NCBI GenBank assembly: GCA_905339295.1
Contig: CAJPFI010000031.1
Coordinates: forward strand, 46,838-110,837
DNA: 64,000 bases
Direction of reading: 5' to 3'
Source of the DNA: Burkholderiales bacterium
GTDB lineage: Bacteria > Pseudomonadota > Gammaproteobacteria > Burkholderiales > Casimicrobiaceae
The notes beneath the pieces were generated by a model that saw only the letters and a list, made by a program, of their open reading frames with translations, ran no database searches and was not told the DNA's origin. Shown here in pieces: positions 1 through 7,823 of this stretch (the stretch's first letter is position 1; each line of letters starts with the position of its first letter). The translations under genes were made by a program, and so were the position numbers.

Positions 1-788
1 TAGCGCGGCGGATCGGGATCGTCGCGCCAGCCGTCGTCGGGCGGCGGCACCCTGGCCATCCAGTTCTTCACGAGCGCGACGTGCTCGCGTTCCTCGTCGG
101 CCATCTCGGCGGCGGCACGCTTCACGGCCGGGACGCTCGCCGCGCGCTCGAGCGCCTCGAAGAAGCGCAGCGCCTGCTCCTCGCCCTTCAGCGCCAGCGC
201 GAGCGCGTGGTACGGCTGCATCAGGTAGTGGACTTCCTCGTGCGCGACGGTCTCGGGGCCCTCGGCCCCGGCCCACGGCGCCGGTCCCGCCGGCGGCGGC
301 GGCACCTTCGACCAGTCCATCTGCTTCATGATCCGGTCGGCGTGCTTGCTTTCGATGGCAGCCATCCTGCGGAACAGGTCGGCGACGTCGCGATTGTTGT
401 GCATCTCCATCGCGTCGGCCAGCTCGCGGTAGCGCTCGACCGCGTCGAGCTCGAGCCACAGCGCGTAGCCCATGAGCGCGGGAATCGAGGCGGGCGCTGC
501 CGCGCGGGCGCGCGCGGGGCGGGCCGCAGGTTTCCTCGCCGACGGCTTGCCTGCCAACGGCTTCCCGGCCGCGGACCTGCGTGCCACGGGCTTCCTCGCG
601 GCGGGCTTCTTCGCGGCGGGCTTCTTCGCGGCGGGCTTCCTCGCGGCGGGCTTCCTCGCGGCGGGCTTCCTCGCGGCGGGCTTCCTTGCGGCGGGCTTCC
701 TCGCGGCGGGCTTCTTCGCGGCGGACTTGCGCGCCACGGACTTCTTCGCGGCGGACTTGCGTGCGACCTTTCTCCGCGCGGCGGTCAT
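1..788 (-). CDS. Ferritin-like/rubrerythrin-type protein with histone-H1-like Ala/Lys/Pro tail (3' end at or beyond the window edge)
   Basis: Read on the minus strand from ATG at 786-788. Residues ~1-90 are a basic tail of AAKKP/AARKP pentapeptides like bacterial histone-H1-like proteins. The rest is a four-helix ferritin-like domain with putative di-iron ligands: a Glu in LELDAVERYREL, an ExxH in IESKHAD, a Glu in GEEQALRFFE and an ExxH in DEEREHV. The start overlaps the korB stop by four bases (ATGA), and GGAG lies 8 nt upstream inside korB, so translation is probably coupled to korAB. The last whole codon in the window is Arg; the next begins TA, so it may stop there or continue. Likely role (inferred): iron or peroxide handling near DNA, or protection of oxygen-sensitive Fe-S enzymes. 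The tail-plus-ferritin architecture is seen directly; the function is not proven. Confidence 0.75.
   Translation of the reverse strand, partial: MTAARRKVARKSAAKKSVARKSAAKKPAARKPAARKPAARKPAARKPAARKPAAKKPAAKKPAARKPVARRSAAGKPLAGKPSARKPAARPARARAAAPASIPALMGYALWLELDAVERYRELADAMEMHNNRDVADLFRRMAAIESKHADRIMKQMDWSKVPPPPAGPAPWAGAEGPETVAHEEVHYLMQPYHALALALKGEEQALRFFEALERAASVPAVKRAAAEMADEEREHVALVKNWMARVPPPDDGWRDDPDPPR
589..723. repeat. 15-bp tandem repeat encoding the AAKKP/AARKP tail
   Basis: About nine near-identical 15-bp units (plus-strand form ggcttcctcgcggcg, with C/T changes at the Lys/Arg codon) lie in tandem inside the ferritin-like gene. Each codes one pentapeptide of the basic tail. Such in-frame minisatellites tend to change copy number by slippage, so tail length may differ between strains. 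Confidence 0.85.
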
Positions 789-1642
789 GGCGCGAACTCC
801 GCTTCGAGGTCGGCGACCGCCACCGGGTGCGCCCGCCGGGCGAGCGGGTACGGCGTCCGGCCGCCCGCATAGAGCACGCCGATGTTGAAGCCGTCGTCGG
901 TCATCACGCGCCTCGCGGCGCGCGCCGGGTCGTCGGTGACCGTGACGGAGGCCGGGTGGACGAGGTCCTTCCAGCTCCGCTGGTCGGGGCGGAAGGTCAC
1001 GCACGGCGACAGGATCTCGACGAACGAGAAGCCGGGATGCCGGACCGCCTGCGCGATGATGTCCGCCGTGCCGTTCGGGTCGCCCGAGAACGCGCGTGCG
1101 ACGAAGTTGGCGCCCGAAGCGAGCGCGATCACGAGCGGGTGGAACGCGCGCACCCCCGTGCCGCCCGGCGCGAGCTTCGAGTCCCAGTCGGGCTCGGTCG
1201 TCGGCGACGGCTGACCCTTGGTCATGCCGTAGACGTGGTTGTCCATCACGACGTAGGTCATGTCGACATTGCGCCTGCACGCATGCAGGAAATGGTTGCC
1301 GCCGATCGAGTAGCCGTCGCCGTCGCCGCCCGCGACCAGCACGGTCAGTTCGGGCCGCGCGAGCTTGACGCCGGTGGCCGCCGCGAGCGCGCGGCCGTGC
1401 ACGCCGTGGAAGCCGTAGCAGGTCGTGTAGGCGGGAATGCGGGAGCTGCACCCGATGCCGGAGACGACGACGGTCTCCTCGGGCTTCAGCGCGAGCATCG
1501 CGAACGCCTTGGTGATCGACGAGAGGACCGAGTAGTCGCCGCAGCCGGGGCACCAGATCGGCTTCGTGGCGGACTTGAAGGTCGCGGGCGTGCTCGCGGC
1601 CGGACGTTCGGTGACGGCAGTGGCGGTGGCGGTCGGGGTCAT
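785..1642 (-). CDS. korB: 2-oxoglutarate:ferredoxin oxidoreductase, beta subunit
   Basis: 285 aa thiamine-diphosphate/Fe-S subunit. It shows WCPGCGDYSVL (Cys31, Cys34), GIGCSS (Cys65) and a GDGDGYSIGGNH ThDP-Mg motif from residue 107, as in 2-oxoacid:ferredoxin oxidoreductase beta subunits. With KorA it oxidises 2-oxoglutarate to succinyl-CoA and reduces ferredoxin, the electron donor of class I benzoyl-CoA reductase. In Thauera and Magnetospirillum korAB genes sit beside bcr, as here. It starts 7 bp after korA and overlaps the ferritin-like gene by ATGA. The 2-oxoglutarate assignment rests on fused-KorA architecture and context; another 2-oxoacid substrate is possible. Confidence 0.88.
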   Translation of the reverse strand: MTPTATATAVTERPAASTPATFKSATKPIWCPGCGDYSVLSSITKAFAMLALKPEETVVVSGIGCSSRIPAYTTCYGFHGVHGRALAAATGVKLARPELTVLVAGGDGDGYSIGGNHFLHACRRNVDMTYVVMDNHVYGMTKGQPSPTTEPDWDSKLAPGGTGVRAFHPLVIALASGANFVARAFSGDPNGTADIIAQAVRHPGFSFVEILSPCVTFRPDQRSWKDLVHPASVTVTDDPARAARRVMTDDGFNIGVLYAGGRTPYPLARRAHPVAVADLEAEFAP

Positions 1643-1649
1643 CGGTCGC

Positions 1650-3434
1650 TCAGGCGGAAACGGCGGTGCGCGCTTGCGCGCCGGTCGCGCGGCCCGCCGC
1701 GGCGACGATGGCCTGGGCGAGCTCGGCGGGCTTCAACGGCAGGGGACCCGGGCGGTGGAAGCTCTCCGGGCGGCCCGGCAGGTCGAACCAGGCGCGGAGG
1801 TAGCGGTAGAACTGCGCGCCGTGGTTCTGCTCGACGACGAGCACCTGGCTCACGCCGGCGAGCGCCAGGTCGAGCTTCTCGGGCAGCGCCGGCGCGATCA
1901 GCCGCATCGCGACGAGCTTCGCGCGCACGCCGGACGCCGCCGCCCGCCCGATCGCCTCGCGCACCGGGCCGGTCGCCGAGCCGAACGTGATCACCGCGAG
2001 CTCGCCGTCGCCCTCGACGTCGGCCCACATGTCGCCGTAGTCGTGCAGCGTGAGCTTGCGCGCGCGCTTGTCGAGCTGCATCAGGTGGTCGCGCGCGCCC
2101 GACGACGGCGTTCCCGCCTCGTTCTTCTCGAGCCCGTCCGCCGTGTACGCGGTGCCGGGATTGCCCGGGACCGCCATCGGCGAGACGCCGGACGGGGTGT
2201 CGCGGTAGCGCTTGTAGTCGGGCGCGTTCGGCTCGGCGACGACGCGTTTGCCGACGAACGCGAGGTCGGCCGGCCGGTCGACGATCGCGCGCGACTGGCC
2301 CATGAACTGGTCGGAGAGCACGATCGCGGGCGCCTGCAGCGCTTCCGCGAGATGCACCGCCCACTGCGTGGTCGCGAGGCAGTCGGCGATCGACGTCGGC
2401 GCGACGACCAGCCGCGGCGCGTCGCCGTGCAGGCCGGACACCGCATACGAGAGGTCGCTCTGCTCGCTCTTGGCGGGTATGCCGGTCGACGGTCCGCCGC
2501 GCATCACGTCGACGACGACGAGCGGCACCTCGGCGCTCACCGCGAGTCCGATGCCCTCGGTCATCAGCGCGAGCCCGGGTCCCGCGGTCGCCGTGAGCGA
2601 CGGGACGCCCGCGAACGACGAGCCGACGATCATGTTGATCGACGCGAGCTCGTCCTCCGCCTGCAGCAGCGAGCCGCCGACCTTGGCGAGCGCGGGCGCC
2701 ATCCACTCGAGCAGCTCGGTCGCCGGCGTGATCGGGTAGGCGGCGACGAAGCGCACGCCGCCGCGGATCGCCCCCAGCCCCGCCGCCTCGTTGCCCGAGA
2801 TGAGCCAGCGCCCGCCGCCCGGCGCGAGCGACGGGAGCTTCGCCATGCCTTCGAAGCCGGCGGCCGCCTGCGCCCCCGCGTCGATCGCCGCGAGGTTGGC
2901 CGCGAGCGACGCCGCGTCGCGCTTCCAGGAGTCGCGCAGCGCCGCGACGATCGCCTCGCGCGGCAGGCCCGCGAGCGCGCCGGCGAGCCCGAGCGCGACC
3001 ATGTTGGTCCAGCTGCCCGGAATGCCCTTGGCGATCTTCTTCAGCGGCACGGCCTCGTACCGGGCGCCGGTGGCGACGAACGCCGCCGGCGGCTCCCCCT
3101 CGGCCGCGTCGCCGACGATCAGGCTCGAGGGCCCGAGCGGGATCTCGTCCGCGAAGCGATGGACGTTCTGCCAGTCGAACGCGAGCAGCAGGTGGAAGCG
3201 GTCGTCGAGCGACTCGACCGGCGCGCGCGCGATGCGCAGCAGCGCGGCCGCCTCGCCGCCGCGGATCTGCGGCCCGCTGGTGCGGACCATGAGCCCGTAC
3301 GCGCCGGCCTTCGCCGCCGCCGAGAGGAACAGCGTGCCGGCCGTCATCACGCCCGAGCCGCCGCTGCCCGCCAGTGCGATCGACAGTCCGGCGCGGGCCG
3401 GGTCGTTCGCGTTCGCCGTCGTGTGTGCCATCAT
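1650..3434 (-). CDS. korA: 2-oxoglutarate:ferredoxin oxidoreductase, fused gamma-alpha subunit
   Basis: About 594 aa. The N-terminal ~190 residues form the gamma domain (GSGGSGVMTAG, then RTSGPQIRGGEAA). The rest is the alpha pyrimidine-binding and CoA-binding part (GNEAAGLGAIRGGVRF, AYPITPATELLEWM, ATAGPGLALMTEG). This fused layout is typical of KorA. I chose ATG at 3434 (a second ATG follows at 3431); an in-frame GTG at 3458 would add eight residues but has no better ribosome site. The gene reads away from the had-bcr operon across a shared 187-bp region holding an FNR-type box. Role: supply of reduced ferredoxin and return of CoA units from benzoyl-CoA oxidation to the benzoyl-CoA reductase. 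Confidence 0.88.
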   Translation of the reverse strand: MMAHTTANANDPARAGLSIALAGSGGSGVMTAGTLFLSAAAKAGAYGLMVRTSGPQIRGGEAAALLRIARAPVESLDDRFHLLLAFDWQNVHRFADEIPLGPSSLIVGDAAEGEPPAAFVATGARYEAVPLKKIAKGIPGSWTNMVALGLAGALAGLPREAIVAALRDSWKRDAASLAANLAAIDAGAQAAAGFEGMAKLPSLAPGGGRWLISGNEAAGLGAIRGGVRFVAAYPITPATELLEWMAPALAKVGGSLLQAEDELASINMIVGSSFAGVPSLTATAGPGLALMTEGIGLAVSAEVPLVVVDVMRGGPSTGIPAKSEQSDLSYAVSGLHGDAPRLVVAPTSIADCLATTQWAVHLAEALQAPAIVLSDQFMGQSRAIVDRPADLAFVGKRVVAEPNAPDYKRYRDTPSGVSPMAVPGNPGTAYTADGLEKNEAGTPSSGARDHLMQLDKRARKLTLHDYGDMWADVEGDGELAVITFGSATGPVREAIGRAAASGVRAKLVAMRLIAPALPEKLDLALAGVSQVLVVEQNHGAQFYRYLRAWFDLPGRPESFHRPGPLPLKPAELAQAIVAAAGRATGAQARTAVSA

Positions 3435-3436
3435 GT

Positions 3437-3450
3437 CGCGAAGCTTCGCG
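3437..3450. repeat. 14-bp perfect palindrome just upstream of korA
   Basis: CGCGAAGCTTCGCG is a perfect palindrome directly upstream of the korA ATG codons. It could fold in the short korA leader or serve as a protein site. No function is assignable from one copy. Confidence 0.4.
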
Positions 3451-3469
3451 CGCCTCACTCGAACGCGAA

Positions 3470-3483
3470 TTGACGTGGATCAA
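3470..3483. promoter_or_regulatory. FNR/Crp-type anaerobic box in the korA-had divergent promoter
   Basis: TTGACGTGGATCAA matches TTGAY-N4-ATCAA, the FNR/Anr consensus. On the had side a hexamer CACAGT at 3506-3511 starts 22 nt after the box, the spacing of a class II FNR promoter (site centre near -41.5, predicted start near 3518). The same hexamer at the same distance occurs at 32954. It probably drives had-oah-dch-bcrCBAD-fdx without oxygen. On the korA side I see no convincing -10. Confidence 0.72.
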
Positions 3484-3525
3484 GGCCCCCGCACGCGGGC
3501 TTCGGCACAGTGATCGGCGTATTGT

Positions 3526-3547
3526 GGTATTGCAGTACCGGAATACC
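3526..3547. promoter_or_regulatory. GGTATT-N10-AATACC palindromic element (copy A)
   Basis: An inverted repeat GGTATT...AATACC followed by GAATTA; its inner part GGTATTGCAGTACC is itself nearly palindromic. Read on the minus strand the element begins TAATTCGGTATT, the same start as the element at 15552. It lies just downstream of the predicted had transcription start, a position suited to repression. The binding protein is unknown. Confidence 0.5.
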
Positions 3548-3621
3548 GAATTAGGGGGCCGGGACGCCCCGGAACGACCCGGTCGCCGCCCCCGCCAGGC
3601 CCCGTCCAACGAGGATCCCCG

Positions 3622-4689
3622 ATGCCGATCGCCGCCCACCGCTGGCTCATGACCGCGCCCGGCGCGCCGCTTCTGCGCGCCGAGTTCGACGCGACGCCGG
3701 GCGCGGGCGAGGTCGCCGTCGAGGTCGCCGGCTGCGGCGTGTGCCACACCGACCTCGGCTACTACTACGACGGCGTGCGGACCAACGCCCCGCTCCCGCT
3801 CGCGCTCGGCCACGAGGTGTCGGGCCGGGTCGTGGCGGCCGGCGCCGGCGCCGACGGGTGGATCGGCCGCGCGGTGATCGTCCCGGCCGTGCTGCCCTGC
3901 GGCGAATGCGACCTGTGCCGACGCGGGCTGGCGCCGATCTGCCGCCACCAGAAGATGCCCGGCAACGACATCCAGGGCGGCTTCGCGTCGCACATCGTCG
4001 TCCCGGCCCGCGGGCTGTGCAGCGTGGACGAGAAGCGCCTGGCGGCCGCCGGGCTCTCGCTCGCGCAGGTGTCGGTCGTCGCCGACGCGCTCACCACGCC
4101 CTACCAGGCGGTGCGGCGCGCGGGCGTGACCCCCGGAAGCCTCGCGATCGTCGTGGGCGCGGGCGGCGTCGGCGGCTATTGCGTGCAGGTCGCCGCCGCG
4201 GCCGGCGCGAAGGTCGTCGCGATCGACGTCGACCCCGCCAGGCTCGAGGCGATCTCGCGGCACGGCGCGGCGCTCACGCTGAACGCGAAGGAACACGACG
4301 CGAAGTCCCTCAAGGCGGCCGTCGCCGGGTTCGCGAAGGCGCAGGGGCTCAGGGCCACCGAGTGGTTCGTCTTCGAGTGCTCCGGCACCGCGGCGGGCCA
4401 GCTGACCGCGTGGAGCCTGCTCGTGCACGGCGCGACGCTGTCGGTGGTCGGCTTCACGATGGACAAGGTCGAAGTGCGGCTGTCAAACTTGATGGCGTTC
4501 GACGCCCGCGCGCTGGGCAACTGGGGCTGCCCGCCGGACGCCTACCCTGGCGCGCTCGACCTCGTGCTCGACGGCAAGGTCGCCCTCGCGCCCTTCGTCG
4601 AGACCCATCCGCTCGCCGACATCAACCGCGTGTTCGACGCCGTCCACCACCACGCCATCCGCGCCCGCGCGGTGCTGGTCCCGGCATGA
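3622..4689 (+). CDS. had: 6-hydroxycyclohex-1-ene-1-carbonyl-CoA dehydrogenase
   Basis: 355 aa zinc-type medium-chain alcohol dehydrogenase. Catalytic-zinc motif CGVCHTD (Cys38-Cys41 region) and GHEVSG; structural-zinc cysteines 93, 96, 99 and 107 (CGECDLC...C); Rossmann loop GAGGVGGYC near residue 180. It oxidises 6-hydroxycyclohex-1-ene-1-carbonyl-CoA with NAD+ to the 6-oxo compound, between Dch and Oah. The choice over a generic alcohol dehydrogenase rests on the immediate oah-dch-bcr context, which matches the Thauera had gene. First gene of an eight-gene operon; 13 bp before oah, whose ribosome site is AAGGAG. Confidence 0.93.
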   Translation: MPIAAHRWLMTAPGAPLLRAEFDATPGAGEVAVEVAGCGVCHTDLGYYYDGVRTNAPLPLALGHEVSGRVVAAGAGADGWIGRAVIVPAVLPCGECDLCRRGLAPICRHQKMPGNDIQGGFASHIVVPARGLCSVDEKRLAAAGLSLAQVSVVADALTTPYQAVRRAGVTPGSLAIVVGAGGVGGYCVQVAAAAGAKVVAIDVDPARLEAISRHGAALTLNAKEHDAKSLKAAVAGFAKAQGLRATEWFVFECSGTAAGQLTAWSLLVHGATLSVVGFTMDKVEVRLSNLMAFDARALGNWGCPPDAYPGALDLVLDGKVALAPFVETHPLADINRVFDAVHHHAIRARAVLVPA

Positions 4690-4702
4690 AGGAGACTCCC
4701 GC

Positions 4703-5815
4703 ATGATCGCCCCCCAGCCGATCCTCGCATTCAAGGATCACGATCTCGTCGCCGACTTCTCGCGGCCCGGCGTGCGCTTCGAGCGCAGGCCCGCGCGCAC
4801 GCCCGACGGCAAGGTCGCCGACGGCCTGGTCAACGTCTGGATCACGCTCGACAACCCGTCCCAGTTCAATTCCTACACGACCGACATGGTCAAGGGCGTG
4901 ATCCTCGCGTTCCGCGCGGCGTCCGACATGCGCGACGTGAACGCGGTCGTGTTCACCGGCGCGGGGGACCGGGCGTTCTGCACCGGCGGCAACACGAAGG
5001 AGTACGCCGAGTACTACGCGGGACAGCCGCAGGAATATCGGCAGTACATGCGGCTGTTCAACGACATGGTGAGCGCGATCCTCGCCTGCGACAAGCCGGT
5101 GATCTGCCGCGTCAACGGCATGCGCATCGGCGGCGGGCAGGAGATCGGCATGGCCTGCGACTTCTCCGTCGCGCAGGACCTCGCGCGCTTCGGCCAGGCC
5201 GGCCCCAAGCACGGCTCCGCGCCGATCGGCGGCGCGACCGACTTCCTGCCGCTGATGGTCGGCGCCGAGCGCGCGATGGCCGCGTGCGTGCTGTGCGAGC
5301 CGTTCTCGGCGCACAAGGCCTACCAGATGGGGATCCTGACCGACATCGTGCCCGCGCTGCGCGTCGACGGCCACTACGTCGCCAACCCGCTGGTCGAGAC
5401 CGAGCGCATGACCGACGCGTACGGCCGCTTCGTCTACGGCGAGCCGAAGACCGGCGACGCGGCGAAGGAAGGCAAGGCGCTCCTCCAGCGCGGTACCGTC
5501 GATCTCGCGCTGCTCGACGCGAAAGTCGAGGAGCTGTGCGCGAAGATGCTGCTCACGTTCCCCGACTGCACGACCAAGACGCTCGAGGAGCTGCGCAAAC
5601 CCAAGCTCGCCGCGTGGAACGGCAACAAGGAGGACTCGCGCGCCTGGCTCGCACTCAACATGATGACCGAGGCGCGCGCCGGCTTCCGCGCGTTCAACGA
5701 GGGCACGAAGGCGTCGCGCGAGGTGGACTTCGTCGCGCTGCGCCAGGCGCTCGCGCGCGGGCAGGCGTGGACCGAATCGTTCACCGACAGCCTGATGCCC
5801 GGCGCCCGCGGGTAG
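4703..5815 (+). CDS. oah: 6-oxocyclohex-1-ene-1-carbonyl-CoA hydrolase (ring-opening)
   Basis: 370 aa member of the crotonase superfamily, longer than a usual enoyl-CoA hydratase as Oah proteins are. Core motifs include TGAGDRAFCTGGNTKEYAEYY and RVNGMRIGGGQEIGMACDFSVA (oxyanion-hole region), then GSAPIGGATDFLP. It adds water to the double bond and hydrolyses the C-C bond of the ring ketone, giving 3-hydroxypimelyl-CoA. Followed 4 bp later by dch. Confidence 0.93.
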   Translation: MIAPQPILAFKDHDLVADFSRPGVRFERRPARTPDGKVADGLVNVWITLDNPSQFNSYTTDMVKGVILAFRAASDMRDVNAVVFTGAGDRAFCTGGNTKEYAEYYAGQPQEYRQYMRLFNDMVSAILACDKPVICRVNGMRIGGGQEIGMACDFSVAQDLARFGQAGPKHGSAPIGGATDFLPLMVGAERAMAACVLCEPFSAHKAYQMGILTDIVPALRVDGHYVANPLVETERMTDAYGRFVYGEPKTGDAAKEGKALLQRGTVDLALLDAKVEELCAKMLLTFPDCTTKTLEELRKPKLAAWNGNKEDSRAWLALNMMTEARAGFRAFNEGTKASREVDFVALRQALARGQAWTESFTDSLMPGARG

Positions 5816-5819
5816 TCCG

Positions 5820-6590
5820 ATGGCCGACACCCCCCTCCGGACCGGCGTCGAGCGCGACGGCGCGCTGCTGCGCCTGACGCTCGCGCGGCCGAAGGCGAAC
5901 ATCGTCGACGCGGCGATGATCGCGGCGCTGTCCGGCGCGCTCGCGCGGCACGCGGGCGATCGCGAAATCCGCGGCGTGCTGCTCGATGCCGACGGCCCGC
6001 ACTTCAGCTTCGGCGCGAGCGTCGAGGAGCACCTGCCCGCGACCTGCGGCGCGATGCTCGCGACGCTGCACGCGCTCGTCATCGCGATGCTGGATTTCCC
6101 CGCGCCGATCCTCGTCGCCGTCCGCGGCCAGTGCCTGGGCGGCGGCCTGGAGGTCGCGATGGCCGGCAGCCTGATCTTCGCCGCGCCCGACGCGCAGATG
6201 GGCCAGCCGGAAATGAAGCTGGGCGTGTTCGCGCCGGCCGCCTCGGTGCTGCTGCCCTACCGCGTCAACGCGGCCGTCGCGGAAGACCTGCTGCTGTCCG
6301 GCCGGTCGGTCGACGCCGCCGAAGCGCGCGAGATCGGGCTCGTCCACACGATCGCCGACGACCCGGCCGCGGCCGCGCTCGCCTGGTTCGACGCGCACCT
6401 CGCGCCGAAGAGCGCGGCGTCGGTGCGCCACGCGCTCGCCGCGGCGCGCCTCGGACGCCTCGGCGCGATCCGCGAGGGCCTCGCGGCCGTCGAGCGCCTC
6501 TACCTGCAGGGACTGATGAACACGCGCGACGCGAACGAGGGGCTTGCCGCCTTCCTCGCCCGCCGAGCGCCCGTCTGGGAGCACCACTGA
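5820..6590 (+). CDS. dch: Cyclohexa-1,5-diene-1-carbonyl-CoA hydratase
   Basis: 256 aa crotonase-fold hydratase with LTLARPKANIVDAAM near the N terminus, FSFGASVEEHLP, and VRGQCLGGGLEVAMAGS forming the CoA/oxyanion site. It hydrates the dienoyl-CoA product of benzoyl-CoA reductase to 6-hydroxycyclohex-1-ene-1-carbonyl-CoA, the Had substrate. The stop codon overlaps the bcrC start (TGATG), giving translational coupling. Length and the oah-dch-bcr order agree with Thauera-type clusters. Confidence 0.93.
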   Translation: MADTPLRTGVERDGALLRLTLARPKANIVDAAMIAALSGALARHAGDREIRGVLLDADGPHFSFGASVEEHLPATCGAMLATLHALVIAMLDFPAPILVAVRGQCLGGGLEVAMAGSLIFAAPDAQMGQPEMKLGVFAPAASVLLPYRVNAAVAEDLLLSGRSVDAAEAREIGLVHTIADDPAAAALAWFDAHLAPKSAASVRHALAAARLGRLGAIREGLAAVERLYLQGLMNTRDANEGLAAFLARRAPVWEHH

Positions 6591-7774
6591 TGAGCGCCGC
6601 CACGCAACCCCGAGCCCTCGCGATCGTCGAGCGCTGCCAGTCGCTGTTCGAGGACCTCGACTTCAACGCCGTCAAGCAATGGAAGGCCGCGGTCCCGGGG
6701 CGCAAGGCGATCGGCTACATGCCGGTCTACGTCCCGCGCGAACTCGTGCACGCCGCGGGCATGCTCCCCGTCGGCATCCTCGGCGGCGGCGACGCGCTCG
6801 AGGTGATCCAGGGCGACGCCTACTACCAGAGCTACATCTGCCGCATCCCGCGCTCGACCATCGAGCTGGGGCTGACCGGGCGCCTCGACTGCCTCGACGG
6901 CATGCTGTTCCCGTCGATCTGCGACGTGATCCGCAACCTGTCCGGCATGTGGCAGATCCTGTTCAAGGACAAGTACGTCCGCTACTTCGACGTCCCGCAG
7001 AACTACGAGGACGCGATCGGCGGCCGGTTCTACGTGCAGGAGCTCGAGGTGCTGCGCGAGGACCTGGGCAGGCTGCGCGGCAGGCCGGTCACCGACGACG
7101 AGCTCAACGCGTCGATCGCGGTCTACAACGAGAACCGCGCGGCGATCCGCGACCTGTACGCCTACCGGGCCGCGGAGCCGTGGCAGGCGCCGACCTCCGA
7201 GGTCTACCTGCTGCTGCGCGCGGGCATGGTGCTGCCGCCCGAGGAGCACACGGCGCTGGTGCGCGAGTACCTCGCGGCGGCCCGCGAGTTCGGGCGGCCG
7301 AGGCGCGACAACGCGCGCATCGTGATCAACGGCGCATTCTGCGAGCAGCCGCCGCTCGGGCTCATCAAGTCGATCGAGATGGCCGGCTGCTACATCGTCG
7401 ACGACGACTTCATGCTGGTGACGCGCTGGCTCCTCGACGACCTCCCGACCGACCGCAACCCGCTCGACGAGCTGTCGAAGGCGTTCCTGCACCGGTCCGC
7501 GTCGACCGCCGCCAAGTACGACGCGAAGCGCGAGGACAAGGGGCAGTTCCTGCTCAGGCAGGTGAAAACCGGCGGCGCCGAGGGCGTCGTGTTCGCCGCG
7601 CCGTCGTTCTGCGACCCCGCACTGCTCGAGCGCCCGATGCTGCAGGACGTCCTCGCGAAGCACGGCGTCCCCTACACCGCGTTCAAGTACGCCGAGAACA
7701 CGGGACAGATGGCGCCGATCCGCGAGCAGGCCGGCACCTTCGCCGACTCGATCAAGCTGTGGAGCGCCGCGTAG
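6590..7774 (+). CDS. bcrC: Benzoyl-CoA reductase subunit C (substrate-binding module)
   Basis: 394 aa from the ATG overlapping the dch stop; a longer reading frame upstream is only an extension over dch. It belongs to the benzoyl-CoA reductase/2-hydroxyacyl-CoA dehydratase D family (GYMPVYVPRELVHAAGMLPVGILGG, then Cys-containing YICRIPRS and LFPSICDVIRNLSG). With BcrB it binds benzoyl-CoA and carries a [4Fe-4S] cluster that passes electrons to the ring. Gene order C-B-A-D is the Thauera type rather than the Azoarcus bzdNOPQ type. Confidence 0.94.
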   Translation: MSAATQPRALAIVERCQSLFEDLDFNAVKQWKAAVPGRKAIGYMPVYVPRELVHAAGMLPVGILGGGDALEVIQGDAYYQSYICRIPRSTIELGLTGRLDCLDGMLFPSICDVIRNLSGMWQILFKDKYVRYFDVPQNYEDAIGGRFYVQELEVLREDLGRLRGRPVTDDELNASIAVYNENRAAIRDLYAYRAAEPWQAPTSEVYLLLRAGMVLPPEEHTALVREYLAAAREFGRPRRDNARIVINGAFCEQPPLGLIKSIEMAGCYIVDDDFMLVTRWLLDDLPTDRNPLDELSKAFLHRSASTAAKYDAKREDKGQFLLRQVKTGGAEGVVFAAPSFCDPALLERPMLQDVLAKHGVPYTAFKYAENTGQMAPIREQAGTFADSIKLWSAA

Positions 7775-7823
7775 CGGCGCCCGCCCCCCCGTCCGCCAGC
7801 CGCCCAGGAAACGAGGCAACCCG

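Noticed and set aside
81..3473. Long plus-strand open frames opposite the ferritin-like gene, korB and korA
   Set aside because: They are Arg/Ala/Gly-rich shadows of the GC-rich minus-strand genes, without family motifs; the minus-strand proteins carry complete catalytic motifs.
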